From Sphingomonas yunnanensis (GTDB lineage Bacteria; Pseudomonadota; Alphaproteobacteria; Sphingomonadales; Sphingomonadaceae), in NCBI RefSeq assembly GCF_019898765.1, contig NZ_JAIOKB010000006.1:62001-126000 (forward strand): DNA of 64,000 nt, written 5' to 3'. The translations under genes and the position numbers were made by a program. Below are positions 1 to 9,655 of the stretch, piece after piece. Position 1 is the first letter of the stretch; each line of letters opens with the position of its first letter. Under the pieces are notes generated by a model. It was not told the DNA's origin. It saw only the letters and a program-made list of their open reading frames with translations, and ran no database searches.

Positions 1-2793
1 GATGCCCTCGCCGACGTTGGCATTGCCGCCCGCACCCGTGAGATAGCGGCTGCGATAGGCGGTGGAAACGCGCGCGCCGAAGCGCTCGGTCTCAAAGTAG
101 AGCGTCGCATTGGCCGCCCAGCGCGACAGGTTGTAGAGCGGGATGCGCTCGCTCACGCCGTTGTACACCGCATTCTGGTCGCCGCTGATCCAGGTGCCGT
201 TCGCGACCGCGCCGAGCCGGTCGAACGGGGCGGGCAGGAAGGTGAAGTCGTGCTGGAACGCCACCTCCACGCCGCGGATGCTGGCACCTTCGCCGTTGAT
301 CGGGCGCGTGTAATTGTACGGCGTGGTGCCGTCCTGGCCGGGTAGCAGCAGCGACACGGGGAAGCCGGTGGCGCTGTAGGGGACCTGCGACGTCTCCGAG
401 GTGATGAAGCTGTCGAGGTCCTTCCAGAAGAAGCCGACCGAGGCGAAGCCGTTGCGATCCATGTAATATTCCAGCCCGCCCTCGGCCGAGGTCGAGCGGA
501 ACGGCGCGAGATAGGGGTTGCCGACCGAGACGGTGCCGCCGAACGGCGCCACCGTCAGCGTGCCGGCCGCGGCGAGCTGCGCCAGCCCGGGCCGGTTGAC
601 GTTGCGCGCCACCGAGCCGCGCGCGACCAGCCGCTGGGTGAGGTCAAGCGCGACGTTGAGCGCGGGGAGCCAGTCCTCGCTGCTGGTGCGCGCGGTCACC
701 GGCTCCAAGGTGGTGACGCCGTTGGTGGCGGTGGCGAGCGACCCGCGCGAGGTCAGGTCGGTGTGGTAATAGCGAACGCCCGCGTTGCCGCGCAGCCGCA
801 TCGCGCCGAGATACGTGTCGAGGTCGAGCTGCGCGAACCCCGCCCAGGTCTTCTCGACGATGCCGAAGTCGCTGCCCGCGGTGAGATTGGCGCGCGTGAG
901 ATCTCGGTTATTGCCGAGCAGCGCGTAGATGCCGTCGACGTCGCCACCGACGTAGGGCAGCAGGCTGTCGCGGTTGATCTCATATTTGAGCGAGTCGGGC
1001 ACGGCGCGATCGGCGGTCGCTTGCGTGCCGTAGAAGATGTTGGTGAGATACTGATAGCCGCCGTTGGTGAAGCGCTTGTACTCGCCGCCGAGCTCCAGCT
1101 TGAGGATGTCGCTGACATCGTAGACCGCCTGGATCTGCGCGTTGGTATAGTCGCTGCGGATCGTGTTCTCCTGCGTCACCAGCCGCTGCACGTTCCACAG
1201 CGACGGGTCGGTCAGGTCGAAGCCGTAGCTGTTCCGCGGGATCGTCGGGCGCATGTCGAAGCCGAAGGCGGTGTTGCGCGCCTGCAGGAACACCTTGTCG
1301 AATACCGGCTGCGCGAAGTCGGACTTCTGGTAGCCCGCCAGCGCGGTCAGCTTCAGCCGGTCGCTCGCCTGCCAGCCGAGATTGACCACCGCCTGGTAGA
1401 AGTCGGTTGAGTTGACGACGCGGTGGTGCTCGGTGCGCTGGTCGATCCCGGTGTAGCTCGCCGCCACCAGCGAGTTGCCCTCGATCGTCGCCGAGCGGAT
1501 GACCTGGGTACCGCTGACGTTGCCGGTCAGCGCGTTATAGCCGCCGGCCGCGATCGCCCAGTCGTCGCGGTCGTCTGACAGCCGGCCGTAGAGCAGGTCG
1601 ACGTCGAGCGTGAACCGCTCGCCCGGGTGGTATTGTAGCGCCGTGGTGACGCCGATCCGCTCGCGCTCCGTATACCAGGTCGACGGCGACTGCGCCTGGG
1701 GGGCGAAGATCGTGCCGCCGCGCAGCAGCGCGCGCGTCGCCTCGTCGATCTCGGGACCGATGTTGCGCGCGCCGTAGGTGACCTTGCCCCAGTTCCAGTT
1801 GCGATAGCCATATTCGTTATTGCGGATCTTGGAGTAGGCGACCGAGACCAGCGCGCCGACATCGCCCTGTCGCTGTGACAAGAGCACGACCAGCCGCGGC
1901 GTCACGCCGTCCGTGTTGGTGTTGGTCTGGCCCTTGGCGGAGAGCACGACGCGCGGGCCGTCATAGTCGAAAGGTCGCGCGGTATAGAGCTGCACCGTGC
2001 CCGCGATGCCGCCCTCGTCCTGGTTCGCGGCATAGCTCTTCTGCACGCTGACACGATTGAACAGTTCGGACGCGAACAGGCTGAAGTCGAAGCCGCGCGT
2101 GCGGCTGACGTTGCCGCGATTGTCCATGCCCGAGGCGGTGTTGCCGAGCACCTCCATGCCGTTGAGCTGGGTGCGCGTGAAATCGGGGCCGAGCCCGCGC
2201 AGGGTGATCTGGCGGCCCTCGCCGGTGTCGCGGTTGATCGCCACGCCGGGGACGCGCTGCAGCGCCTCGGCGAGGTTGAGATCGGGGAAGGCGGCGATAT
2301 CGGAGGCGAGGATATTGTCCTCGGTGCCGACCGCGCGGCGCTTGAGCTGCTGCGCCGCCAGCAGGCTGCCGCGGAAGCCCGTGACGACGATATCGTCGGG
2401 CGCGGCGTCGGCGATCGTGTCCGGTGCGCCGTCGCTGACCGGTGCGGGCTCGGCGGAGACCGCCGCGGTGGCGCGCGCGGGGCGAGTCCGCGCGGGCTCC
2501 TCGCGCAGCAGCAGCACGCCGTCGCGCGCCATCGGGCGCAGGCCCGAGCCGCGCAGCAGCAGCGCGAGCGCGTCGCGCGGCGTATAGGTGCCGCTCACTC
2601 CCATGGTGCGCCGGCCGGCCACCAGCGCGGGCGCGGCGATCACCTGCATGCCGGTGACGTTCGAGTAGCGCGACAGCGCCGCGCCGAGGTCGCCCGCCGG
2701 GATCGCGAAGGCGACTACCGGTGCGGGCGCCTGTCCCTGCGCGGGCGCGGCGAGCGCGACGGTGAGAGCCGAGGTACCAACCAGAAGCTTCAT
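1..2793 (-). CDS. TonB-dependent receptor with N-terminal STN signalling domain (3' end beyond window)
   Basis: The protein starts at 2793 behind a GGGGGA ribosome site; 931 codons are visible and the C-terminus lies outside the window. A signal peptide is followed by a secretin/TonB short N-terminal (STN) domain at about residues 25-90, containing AIPAGDLGAALSRYS. A TonB-box/plug region follows (DDIVVTGFRGSL, then DLNLAEALQRVPGVAINR and RQITLRGLGPDF), then the outer-membrane barrel. This matches the Xanthomonas/Caulobacter type of TonB receptor. The sigma-factor and FecR genes directly upstream on the same strand, together with the STN domain, indicate a transducer-type receptor that reports substrate binding to FecR. 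The substrate cannot be read from sequence. The 198-bp gap from fecR may hold the receptor's own promoter. Confidence 0.92.
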   Translation of the reverse strand, partial: MKLLVGTSALTVALAAPAQGQAPAPVVAFAIPAGDLGAALSRYSNVTGMQVIAAPALVAGRRTMGVSGTYTPRDALALLLRGSGLRPMARDGVLLLREEPARTRPARATAAVSAEPAPVSDGAPDTIADAAPDDIVVTGFRGSLLAAQQLKRRAVGTEDNILASDIAAFPDLNLAEALQRVPGVAINRDTGEGRQITLRGLGPDFTRTQLNGMEVLGNTASGMDNRGNVSRTRGFDFSLFASELFNRVSVQKSYAANQDEGGIAGTVQLYTARPFDYDGPRVVLSAKGQTNTNTDGVTPRLVVLLSQRQGDVGALVSVAYSKIRNNEYGYRNWNWGKVTYGARNIGPEIDEATRALLRGGTIFAPQAQSPSTWYTERERIGVTTALQYHPGERFTLDVDLLYGRLSDDRDDWAIAAGGYNALTGNVSGTQVIRSATIEGNSLVAASYTGIDQRTEHHRVVNSTDFYQAVVNLGWQASDRLKLTALAGYQKSDFAQPVFDKVFLQARNTAFGFDMRPTIPRNSYGFDLTDPSLWNVQRLVTQENTIRSDYTNAQIQAVYDVSDILKLELGGEYKRFTNGGYQYLTNIFYGTQATADRAVPDSLKYEINRDSLLPYVGGDVDGIYALLGNNRDLTRANLTAGSDFGIVEKTWAGFAQLDLDTYLGAMRLRGNAGVRYYHTDLTSRGSLATATNGVTTLEPVTARTSSEDWLPALNVALDLTQRLVARGSVARNVNRPGLAQLAAAGTLTVAPFGGTVSVGNPYLAPFRSTSAEGGLEYYMDRNGFASVGFFWKDLDSFITSETSQVPYSATGFPVSLLLPGQDGTTPYNYTRPINGEGASIRGVEVAFQHDFTFLPAPFDRLGAVANGTWISGDQNAVYNGVSERIPLYNLSRWAANATLYFETERFGARVSTAYRSRYLTGAGGNANVGEGI

Positions 2794-2807
2794 ATTATCC
2801 CCCACGT

Positions 2808-2819
2808 ACGACGCGTCGT
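2808..2819. promoter_or_regulatory. 12-bp perfect palindrome upstream of the TonB receptor
   Basis: ACGACGCGTCGT lies 15 bp upstream of the receptor start codon, in the gap between the FecR gene and the receptor. It could be an operator, but CG-rich palindromes arise easily in this genome. No known regulator site is recognised. Confidence 0.2.
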
Positions 2820-2991
2820 CGCGCCGCCCGGGAGGAAGACGTCGGCAGTGCCGCGATCCGGACAAATTAATCGGGGGCCTGCGGCTCCGCCCGGCGTGTG
2901 AGGGTTCGCCGCGGTCGCCGGCGCGGGCGGGTGAGTCCCCGACGAGCTCAGGTGATACGCCTTCACGCGTCGACGCTGGACGGGCACCGCC

Positions 2992-3843
2992 TCAGTGTTG
3001 CTCCAGGACCAGCTCGCCGTCGCGCTCCACCACCGCGAAGCCGAACCCAGCGCCGATCGCGCAGAGCAGCGCGCGCGGCCGATCGGTGCGGAAGCGACCG
3101 AACACGCGGGTCGAGGCGAGCGGCTCGCGCGGTGCAGCGACATTCGCGCCGGCGCGGTCGAGCACCTCGACCAGATCGTCCAGCCGCATGCCGTCGGTGT
3201 CGACCCAGCCCGCGCGCCAGTCGGGCAGGTTGGCGTTGAAGCGCGCCGGCGCGCTCGCCGCCCCCGCGGCGATGCTGCTGCGGTAGCCCGCTCGCACCAC
3301 CACGCCGCGCGCGCCCGCCGGGTCGAAGCCGACGGCCCCGTGGTAGACCGACAGCGCCACGTGGCGCCGAGTCAGGTCGAGATCGAACGCGGTGCCGAGC
3401 ACGCGCGCACTGGTCCGCCCCGCCACGACGGTGAAGGGGCGCGCCGAGTCGTGGCGCACGTCGAAGAAGGCCTGGCCGCCGAGTAGCTCGGCGCGACGTT
3501 CGCCGGCGCGATACGTCACGCGTACCCGCGTTGCACCGTTGAGCCGCACCGTCGACCCGTCCGTGAGCGTCAGCGTGCCGCGCTCGCCCGCACGGGTCGC
3601 GAGCGTGCGTGACCAGACCGCCGGGGTGGGCGCTCCTGCGCCCCGCCACGCCGGGGCGGCAAGCCACAGCGTGCCGGCCGCCGCCAAAACCCCGCCCGCC
3701 GCACGCACGACGGTGCGGCGACGCCGGCGCAGTGCGCGCAGCTGCTCGTCCGAAAGTCGCCCGCAGCGCGCCGCGGCCTCGCGCAGCGCGTCGGCGAGCA
3801 GCTGCTCGTCGAGGGCGAGCGCGTCGTGGGGCGAGGTGCTCAC
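2992..3843 (-). CDS. FecR-family anti-sigma/sigma-regulator protein
   Basis: Protein of 283 residues starting with GTG at 3843. This GTG overlaps the TGA of the upstream sigma-factor gene (GTGA), so translation is probably coupled. An N-terminal cytoplasmic segment of about 45 residues is rich in Glu and Arg. One membrane segment follows (about 47-66, VRAAGGVLAAAGTLWLAA). The periplasmic FecR domain contains RGTLTLTDGSTVRLN and AFFDVRHDSARPF. In Fec-type systems this protein holds the ECF sigma factor and receives the signal from the STN domain of the receptor; the gene order here (sigma, FecR, receptor) fits that. The C-terminal STN-like stretch ending DGELVLEQH is typical of the family. Confidence 0.9.
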   Translation of the reverse strand: MSTSPHDALALDEQLLADALREAAARCGRLSDEQLRALRRRRRTVVRAAGGVLAAAGTLWLAAPAWRGAGAPTPAVWSRTLATRAGERGTLTLTDGSTVRLNGATRVRVTYRAGERRAELLGGQAFFDVRHDSARPFTVVAGRTSARVLGTAFDLDLTRRHVALSVYHGAVGFDPAGARGVVVRAGYRSSIAAGAASAPARFNANLPDWRAGWVDTDGMRLDDLVEVLDRAGANVAAPREPLASTRVFGRFRTDRPRALLCAIGAGFGFAVVERDGELVLEQH

Positions 3844-4394
3844 GCGCCGTCCGCCAGCGTGACGCCGCGCCGGGCGAGCGCCGCGCGCAGGTCGGCGAAG
3901 GCACGGACGACGTGCTTCTCGACCGCGGCGAGGCTCATCTCCAGCGCGCCAGCGATCTCGGCCGTGGTGAGGCCGTCGACGCGCTTGCGCAGGAAGATCT
4001 CGCGTCGCAGCGGCGGCATGCGCTCGAGCGCGCCGGCGAGCACCGCGACCGCGCGGCGGAACGCGACGATCCGCTCGGCGCTGGGCAGCGGGCAGACCAG
4101 CGCCTCGTTCAGTTCGACCGTCTCGCCGCGCCGCGCTGCGCGATGGTGATCGAGCAGCAGGTTGCGCGCGATCGCGAAGCACAGCGCCTTGAGGTCGCCG
4201 ACCTTCCGCATCGTTTGATAGCCGAACAGCCGCGCATAGGTCTCCTGCACGACGTCGTCGCGATCGGCCGGCTGACGCACGCGCCCTGCCACGAACGCGC
4301 GCAGCGCGCGTTCCAGCGCCGCGTCGGGCAGCTCCAGCCCGATCGGCGACTCGATCGGTGGGAGAGTAGCGGCACTGTCGCGCCATCCTGCCAT
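3840..4394 (-). CDS. ECF sigma factor, FecI-like
   Basis: RNA polymerase sigma factor of about 184 residues. Region 2 is visible around residues 44-90 (DRDDVVQETYARLFGY, LCFAIARNLLLDHHR). Region 4 with a helix-turn-helix lies near 127-170 (MPPLRREIFLRKRVDGLTTAEI, then a segment ending VEKHVVRAF). The family is activated by FecR and transcribes the receptor gene. The ATG at 4394 gives the usual FecI length; an in-frame GTG at 4457 would add 21 residues of low-complexity sequence and is less likely. It is the first gene of a minus-strand cassette and its stop overlaps the FecR start. It is divergent from the RTX nuclease gene, with under 200 bp between them. Confidence 0.88.
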   Translation of the reverse strand: MAGWRDSAATLPPIESPIGLELPDAALERALRAFVAGRVRQPADRDDVVQETYARLFGYQTMRKVGDLKALCFAIARNLLLDHHRAARRGETVELNEALVCPLPSAERIVAFRRAVAVLAGALERMPPLRREIFLRKRVDGLTTAEIAGALEMSLAAVEKHVVRAFADLRAALARRGVTLADGA

Positions 4395-4581
4395 TGCTGC
4401 ACACCGCGCGTTGTCGGGGACGATGGGGCGTGGCCTATGCCGTGTTCGTGAAGCCACCGTGACAGTCGCACGACGGTAGCCACGGCACCCGCGAGTGCCG
4501 GCGCCGACGCCATATGTCTGTCATACTGACCTTCTACGTCGCTCTTTACCTTGCAGAACCTCTCCAGCGCGAGTGCCGGCA

Positions 4582-7500
4582 ATGCCCGATGTCTTCATCA
4601 ACGAGATCCACTATGACAATGTCGGCACCGACGCCGGCGAGGCGATCGAGGTCGCGGGCGCCGCGGGCACCGATCTCGGCGGCTACCGCCTGGTCTTCTA
4701 CAACGGCTCGAACACGCCCGCCGCGGCACCGGTGTACGACACGCTGGCGCTGACCGGCACGATCGACGACGAGGGCGCCGGCTATGGCGCGCTGTCGTTC
4801 GCGCGCGCGGGCATCCAGAACGGCGGGGCCGACGGCGTCGCGCTGATCGCGCCCGACGGGAGCGTCGTCCAGCTGCTCTCCTACGAGGGGACCTTCACCG
4901 CCGCCGCGGGCACGCCGGCGGCGGGCGTCACCAGCACCGACATCGGCGTGTCCGAGGACCCCGCCCCCGCGACCGACCTCTCGCTCCAGCTCACCGGCGC
5001 GGGGGCGATCGCGGCCGACTTCACCTGGGCGGCGGGGCAGGCGAGCAGCTTCGGCAGCGTCAACGCCGGGCAGAGCTTCCTCTCCGCCACCGGTACCGGG
5101 CGGATCAGCGTCGCCGACGCGCAGGTGGCCGAGGGGGACGACGGCGTCACCCAGCTGGTCTTCACCGTGCGCCGCGCCGGCGGCACCGCGCTGGCCGCGA
5201 GCGTCGACTATGCCATCCACCTCGACGGCACCGCCGGCGCCGACGATCTGGCCCCCGGCGCGGTGCTCGGCGGGACGGTCCGCTTCGCCGCGGGCGAGGC
5301 GAGCAGGACGATCGTCGTGCCGGTGCACGGCGATACCGTCGGCGAGCCCAACGAGACGCTGTCGCTGACGCTCGGGGCGACCACCGGCGACGTGGTGGTC
5401 GACGTCGCGCATGCCACCGGCACGATCGTCAACGACGACCCGATCGCGCTCAGCATCGGCGCGATCCAGGGCGAGGCGCACCGCTCCGCCTATGTCGGCC
5501 AGAGCGTCACCACCACCGGCATCGTCACCGCGGTGGATACCAACGGCTTCTATCTCCAGTCGGCGCACGGCGACGGCGATGACGCCACGTCGGACGGCAT
5601 CTTCGTCTTCACCAGCACCGCCCCCAAGGTCACGGTGGGGGACGGCGTGTCGGTCGCGGCGACGGTGACCGAATATGCCGGCGACGCGCAGGGACTGACG
5701 CTGACCGAGCTGACCCGCCCGACCGTGACGGTGGAGAGCAGCGGCAACGCGCTGCCCGCCGCGGTGGTGATCGGTCAAGGCGGCGTGCTGCCGCCGAGCG
5801 AGGTGCTCGACGACGACAGGCTCAGCCAGTTCGATCCGCGGCACGACGGGCTCGACTTCTGGGAGTCGCTCGAGGGCATGCGCGTGACGATCGACGCGCC
5901 CCAGGCGGTGTCGAACACCAATGAGTTCGGCGAGACCGACGTGGTCGCCTCGCACGGCCGGGGCGCGACCGGCGTCAACGACCGCGGCGGCATCACCATC
6001 GCGCCCGGCGACTATAACCCCGAGAAGATCCAGATCGACGACGACAGCGGCGTCTTCCCCGGCTTCCACCCGGGCTACACGATCGGCGACCAGCTCAGCA
6101 GCGTCACCGGCGTGGTCAATTACTCGTTCGACCAATATGAGGTGATCGCCACCGAGGCGGTGAGCGTCACCCGGGACGTCACGCTGGCGCGCGAGGTCAC
6201 GTCGCTGGCGGGCGACAGCAACCACCTCTCGATCGCCACCTACAATCTCGAGAATCTCGACACGTCGGACCAGAAGTTCGACGTGCTGGCGGGCGACATC
6301 GTCTACAATCTCAAGGCGCCCGACGTGATCGCGGTGCAGGAGATCCAGGACGCCGACGGCGCGGGCAGCGGCGCCGACCTGTCCGGCACCGTCACCGCGC
6401 AGGGGCTGATCGACGCGATCTACGCGCAGTCCGGGCTGCACTATGCCTATGTCGAAGTCGCGCCCACCGTCGCCGGCTCGACCGGGGGTGAGCCCGGCGG
6501 CAACATCCGCAACGGCTATTTCTACAACACCGACCGCGTCGGCTACGTCGACGGCAGCGCCGAGCTGATCACCGGCGCGGCCTATCAGGGCACGCGCAAC
6601 CCGCTGGTGGCGCAGTTCACCTTCGCCGGCGAGACGGTGACCGCGATCAACGTCCATCTCACCTCGCGGCTCGGCAGCGAGCCGCTGCAGGGCGCCGACC
6701 AGCCAGCGGTCAACGCCGGCGATGCCGCGCGCACCGCCCAGGCGGCCGGGGTGAAGGCGTACATCACCGAGCATCTCGCCGACGACCCGGCGATGAACAT
6801 GGCGGTGCTGGGCGACTGGAACGGCTTCTACTTCGAGGACGCGCAGACCCAGCTGACCGATCCGGCCAAGGGCGGCGTGCTGACCAACCTCAACACGCTG
6901 CTGCCCAGCGAGGAGCGCTATTCCTATCTGTTCGAGGGCAACGCGCAGCAGATCGACAACGTGCTCGTCACCCAGGGGCTGGTCGGCGGCGCGGGCTACG
7001 ATTCGGTCCACCTGAACTCGCAGGCGGCGGGCGCGCGCCCGACCGACCACGACCCGCAGGTGGCGCTGCTGTTCGTCGGCGCCGCGCCGAGCGACCTGAC
7101 GCTCAGTCACGCCAGCGTCGACGAGAACCTGCCCGCGGGCACGGTGGTCGGCACGCTGTCGGCGACCGACACGCCCAACGACACGCTGCACTACGCGCTG
7201 GTCGACGACGCCGGCGGCCTTTTCGCGGTCGACGCGTGGACCGGCGTGATCACCACCACGGCGGCGCTCGACCACGAGGCGGCGGCGAGCCACGCGATCG
7301 TCGCGCGCGCCACCGACAGCGCGGGAGCGATCACCGAGCACGGCTTCGCCATCGTGGTGAGCGACGTCAACGAGGCGCCCGTCGCCGCAGCGGACGCGGT
7401 GCGGGTCGACGAGGATGCCACCAGCGCCAACCTGTGGGCGACGCTGCTCGGCAACGACCGCGACCCCGACGCGGGCGACACGCTGACGATCGCGGCGGTC

Positions 7501-8304
7501 GACACCGCCGGCACGCTCGGCCATGTCGCGTTCGACGCGGCGAGCCAGATGCTGCGCTACGTCGCCGACGACGACTCGTTCGACGCGCTCGCGGCCGGCG
7601 CGACCGCGACCGACCGCTTCAGCTACACCGTCATCGACGCCGCGGGGCAGACCAGCAGCGCGACGGTGGCGGTGACCGTCACCGGCATTGCCGACGGAGT
7701 CACCCGCACCGGCACGATCTTCGCCGACCGGCTCACCGGTACCGCGGGCGAGGACCGGCTGTCGGGCGGGCTCGGTAGTGACACGCTCTCGGGCCTGGGC
7801 GGGCACGACTGGCTGAGCGGCGGGCTGGGCAACGACACGCTCGACGGCGGCGACGGCAACGACCTGCTGTCCGGCGGCCTCGGCAACGACGTCCTGCGTG
7901 GCGGGGCGGGGCGTGACGCGCTGTTCGGCGGGCTCGGCAACGATCAGCTGTGGGGCGGGGCGGGCGCCGACCGCTTCCATCTCGGGCGCGCCGAGGGCAG
8001 CGACACGATCGGGGACTTCGACGTGGCCGAGGACCGCATCGTGCTCGACGACGGTCTGCGCGTGCTGCGGACCCAGGTGAGCGACGTCGACCGCGACGGC
8101 GTGAAGGACCTCGGCGTGACGTTCAGCGGCGGGACCTCGGTGACGCTGCTGGGGGTGAGCGATGCGTCCAAGCTGGTCTACACCGGCCCCGACGCGGACT
8201 CGGACCATCTGCCCGGGCTCGACGGTCTGCTCGACGAGGTGGGGGACTTCCTGGTCGGCCTCGCCGGACCGGCGCGTACGGAGATCCTGCACCCCTGGTT
8301 CTGA
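4582..8304 (+). CDS. Large secreted endonuclease/exonuclease/phosphatase-fold nuclease with RTX repeats
   Basis: About 1,240 residues from the ATG at 4582 (an upstream in-frame ATG at 4495 adds sequence unlike the family). Modules in order: lamin-tail-like domain beginning FINEIHYDN; Calx-beta-like domain (about 173-287); OB-fold region of the ExeM/YhcR type (about 290-530); endonuclease/exonuclease/phosphatase domain (about 547-830) with NLEN, the acidic VQEIQD, GDWNG and DHDPQ motifs; cadherin-like domain; bacterial Ig/VCBS-like domain; then tandem GGxGxDxL calcium-binding nonapeptides (about 1046-1136). There is no N-terminal signal peptide, and the RTX C-terminus points to type I secretion. 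Likely role: extracellular DNA degradation for phosphate or biofilm turnover. No type I exporter genes lie nearby. Confidence 0.88.
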   Translation: MPDVFINEIHYDNVGTDAGEAIEVAGAAGTDLGGYRLVFYNGSNTPAAAPVYDTLALTGTIDDEGAGYGALSFARAGIQNGGADGVALIAPDGSVVQLLSYEGTFTAAAGTPAAGVTSTDIGVSEDPAPATDLSLQLTGAGAIAADFTWAAGQASSFGSVNAGQSFLSATGTGRISVADAQVAEGDDGVTQLVFTVRRAGGTALAASVDYAIHLDGTAGADDLAPGAVLGGTVRFAAGEASRTIVVPVHGDTVGEPNETLSLTLGATTGDVVVDVAHATGTIVNDDPIALSIGAIQGEAHRSAYVGQSVTTTGIVTAVDTNGFYLQSAHGDGDDATSDGIFVFTSTAPKVTVGDGVSVAATVTEYAGDAQGLTLTELTRPTVTVESSGNALPAAVVIGQGGVLPPSEVLDDDRLSQFDPRHDGLDFWESLEGMRVTIDAPQAVSNTNEFGETDVVASHGRGATGVNDRGGITIAPGDYNPEKIQIDDDSGVFPGFHPGYTIGDQLSSVTGVVNYSFDQYEVIATEAVSVTRDVTLAREVTSLAGDSNHLSIATYNLENLDTSDQKFDVLAGDIVYNLKAPDVIAVQEIQDADGAGSGADLSGTVTAQGLIDAIYAQSGLHYAYVEVAPTVAGSTGGEPGGNIRNGYFYNTDRVGYVDGSAELITGAAYQGTRNPLVAQFTFAGETVTAINVHLTSRLGSEPLQGADQPAVNAGDAARTAQAAGVKAYITEHLADDPAMNMAVLGDWNGFYFEDAQTQLTDPAKGGVLTNLNTLLPSEERYSYLFEGNAQQIDNVLVTQGLVGGAGYDSVHLNSQAAGARPTDHDPQVALLFVGAAPSDLTLSHASVDENLPAGTVVGTLSATDTPNDTLHYALVDDAGGLFAVDAWTGVITTTAALDHEAAASHAIVARATDSAGAITEHGFAIVVSDVNEAPVAAADAVRVDEDATSANLWATLLGNDRDPDAGDTLTIAAVDTAGTLGHVAFDAASQMLRYVADDDSFDALAAGATATDRFSYTVIDAAGQTSSATVAVTVTGIADGVTRTGTIFADRLTGTAGEDRLSGGLGSDTLSGLGGHDWLSGGLGNDTLDGGDGNDLLSGGLGNDVLRGGAGRDALFGGLGNDQLWGGAGADRFHLGRAEGSDTIGDFDVAEDRIVLDDGLRVLRTQVSDVDRDGVKDLGVTFSGGTSVTLLGVSDASKLVYTGPDADSDHLPGLDGLLDEVGDFLVGLAGPARTEILHPWF

Positions 8305-8401
8305 CCTCGGATCGGGCGTGGCATCCCGGTCGCGCCCGAAACTGACGCGCCGTGACCACGGCCCGGGTCGCGGTGCCCCGACACGGACGCGCTCGTCGCG
8401 G

Positions 8402-9655
8402 TCACGCCGTTCGAACGATCTCCGCGAGGGCGGCGGCGAGCGCGTCGACGTCGGACGCCACGGTGAACAGCGCGGGCGTGACGCGGACGCAGGCGCCTTT
8501 GGCCGCGCCATCGCGATGGACCGTGAAGATGCGGTGACGGTCGAGCAGTCTCGCGGCCAACGCCATATTGCCCTTCGTGTCGGCGACGCCGCGCAGCCGG
8601 AGCGAGGTGATCCCGCCGTGCAGCGCCGGGTCGTCGGGCGTGAGTACATCGACGCCCTCGATCTGGCGCGCCGCGGCGACCCAGCGGTCGCGCAGCCAGC
8701 GCAGCCGCGCGGCGCGGCGCGGGCGACCGATCGCGCGTTGGAACGCGAGCGCCGCGGGCACGGTCAGCTGCGCCGCATAGTCGAGCGTGCCGGTGTGGAC
8801 CCGATGGCGAAGCGAGTCCGCGCCGCCGGGCTCCTCGGCCGGGTCGCGATCGATCCTCGCGAGCGCAACACCGCGAATATGGATCATCCCGACGCCCAAG
8901 GGCGCGCCCAGCCATTTATGGCCGTTCAGGCCGACGAAATCGCAGTCGAGGTCCGGTAGCGTGAAATCGAGCTGCTGCCAGCTATGCGCGGCGTCGACGA
9001 TCACGTCGATGCCGCGCGCCCTGGCCAAAGCGGCGATCTCACGCACTGGTAGCACTAGGCCGGTGCGATGACTCAGATGCGTCAGCAGGGCTAGGCGGAG
9101 GCGCGGCTCGGCGCGCATCGCGCGATCATAGGCGTCGATCAGGCTCGCGCGGGTGGCCGGCTCCGGCAGCGCGATCTTGATCACGCGCACATGACGACGC
9201 GACCCCAGACTCTGCATGCATGCCTGCATGCTGTCATAGTCCAGATCGGCGTACAGCACCGCGTCGCCGGGCTGAAGGCGATTATAGCCGAGGATCAACG
9301 CCTTTAACGCTTCCGTCGCGTTGCGCGTGAAGGCAATCTCCTCCGGCGGCACCCCGAGTTCGGCGGCGACATCTGCGCGCGCGGTCATCACGTCGCGGAT
9401 CATGCCGCGCCGGGCGTAGAGGCTGGTGTCGCGGTTCACGCGGGCGACACAGTCCTGATACGCGCGCAGCACGGGCCGCGGCATTGCTCCCCAGTTGCCG
9501 TTCTCGAGCTGGATCACGTCGGTCGGGCGGTCGTAGGCCGCCGCGATGCCGGCCCAGTAAGCCTCCTCCTTCTCGATAGCGGCTCCGGCGACGCGGGTGG
9601 ACGGCAGCGCTGTCGCGGCCACGCCGCCGGCGAGGAGGGCGCGACGGTCGAGCAT
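8402..9655 (-). CDS. Tat-exported class V aminotransferase-fold PLP enzyme
   Basis: 417 residues. The N-terminus (DRRALLAGG followed by an Ala-rich segment and a likely cut near AGA) resembles a twin-arginine signal. The fold-type I PLP domain shows the cofactor-binding Asp in IVDAAHSW (D221, H224) and the Schiff-base lysine in GLNGHKWLGA (K247). The nearest well-known relatives are isopenicillin-N-epimerase-like/cysteine-desulfurase-like enzymes; the reaction here is unknown. Its ATG overlaps the TAA of the upstream TonB receptor (TAATG), so the two are translationally coupled. Export via Tat would fit an enzyme folded with its PLP cofactor. This suggests that it processes, in the periplasm, whatever the receptor imports; that is inference from context. 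Confidence 0.85.
   Translation of the reverse strand: MLDRRALLAGGVAATALPSTRVAGAAIEKEEAYWAGIAAAYDRPTDVIQLENGNWGAMPRPVLRAYQDCVARVNRDTSLYARRGMIRDVMTARADVAAELGVPPEEIAFTRNATEALKALILGYNRLQPGDAVLYADLDYDSMQACMQSLGSRRHVRVIKIALPEPATRASLIDAYDRAMRAEPRLRLALLTHLSHRTGLVLPVREIAALARARGIDVIVDAAHSWQQLDFTLPDLDCDFVGLNGHKWLGAPLGVGMIHIRGVALARIDRDPAEEPGGADSLRHRVHTGTLDYAAQLTVPAALAFQRAIGRPRRAARLRWLRDRWVAAARQIEGVDVLTPDDPALHGGITSLRLRGVADTKGNMALAARLLDRHRIFTVHRDGAAKGACVRVTPALFTVASDVDALAAALAEIVRTA

Noticed and set aside
7720..7990. Regular short repeats near 7.7-8.0 kb as a CRISPR array
   Set aside because: They are in frame and encode GGxGxDxL calcium-binding nonapeptides of the nuclease; there are no spacers.
4546..8649. 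A 1,367-codon open frame on the minus strand opposite the nuclease
   Set aside because: The protein is Arg/Val/Asp-rich low complexity with no domain, exactly antisense to a gene with clear domains; such long shadow frames are expected at this GC content.
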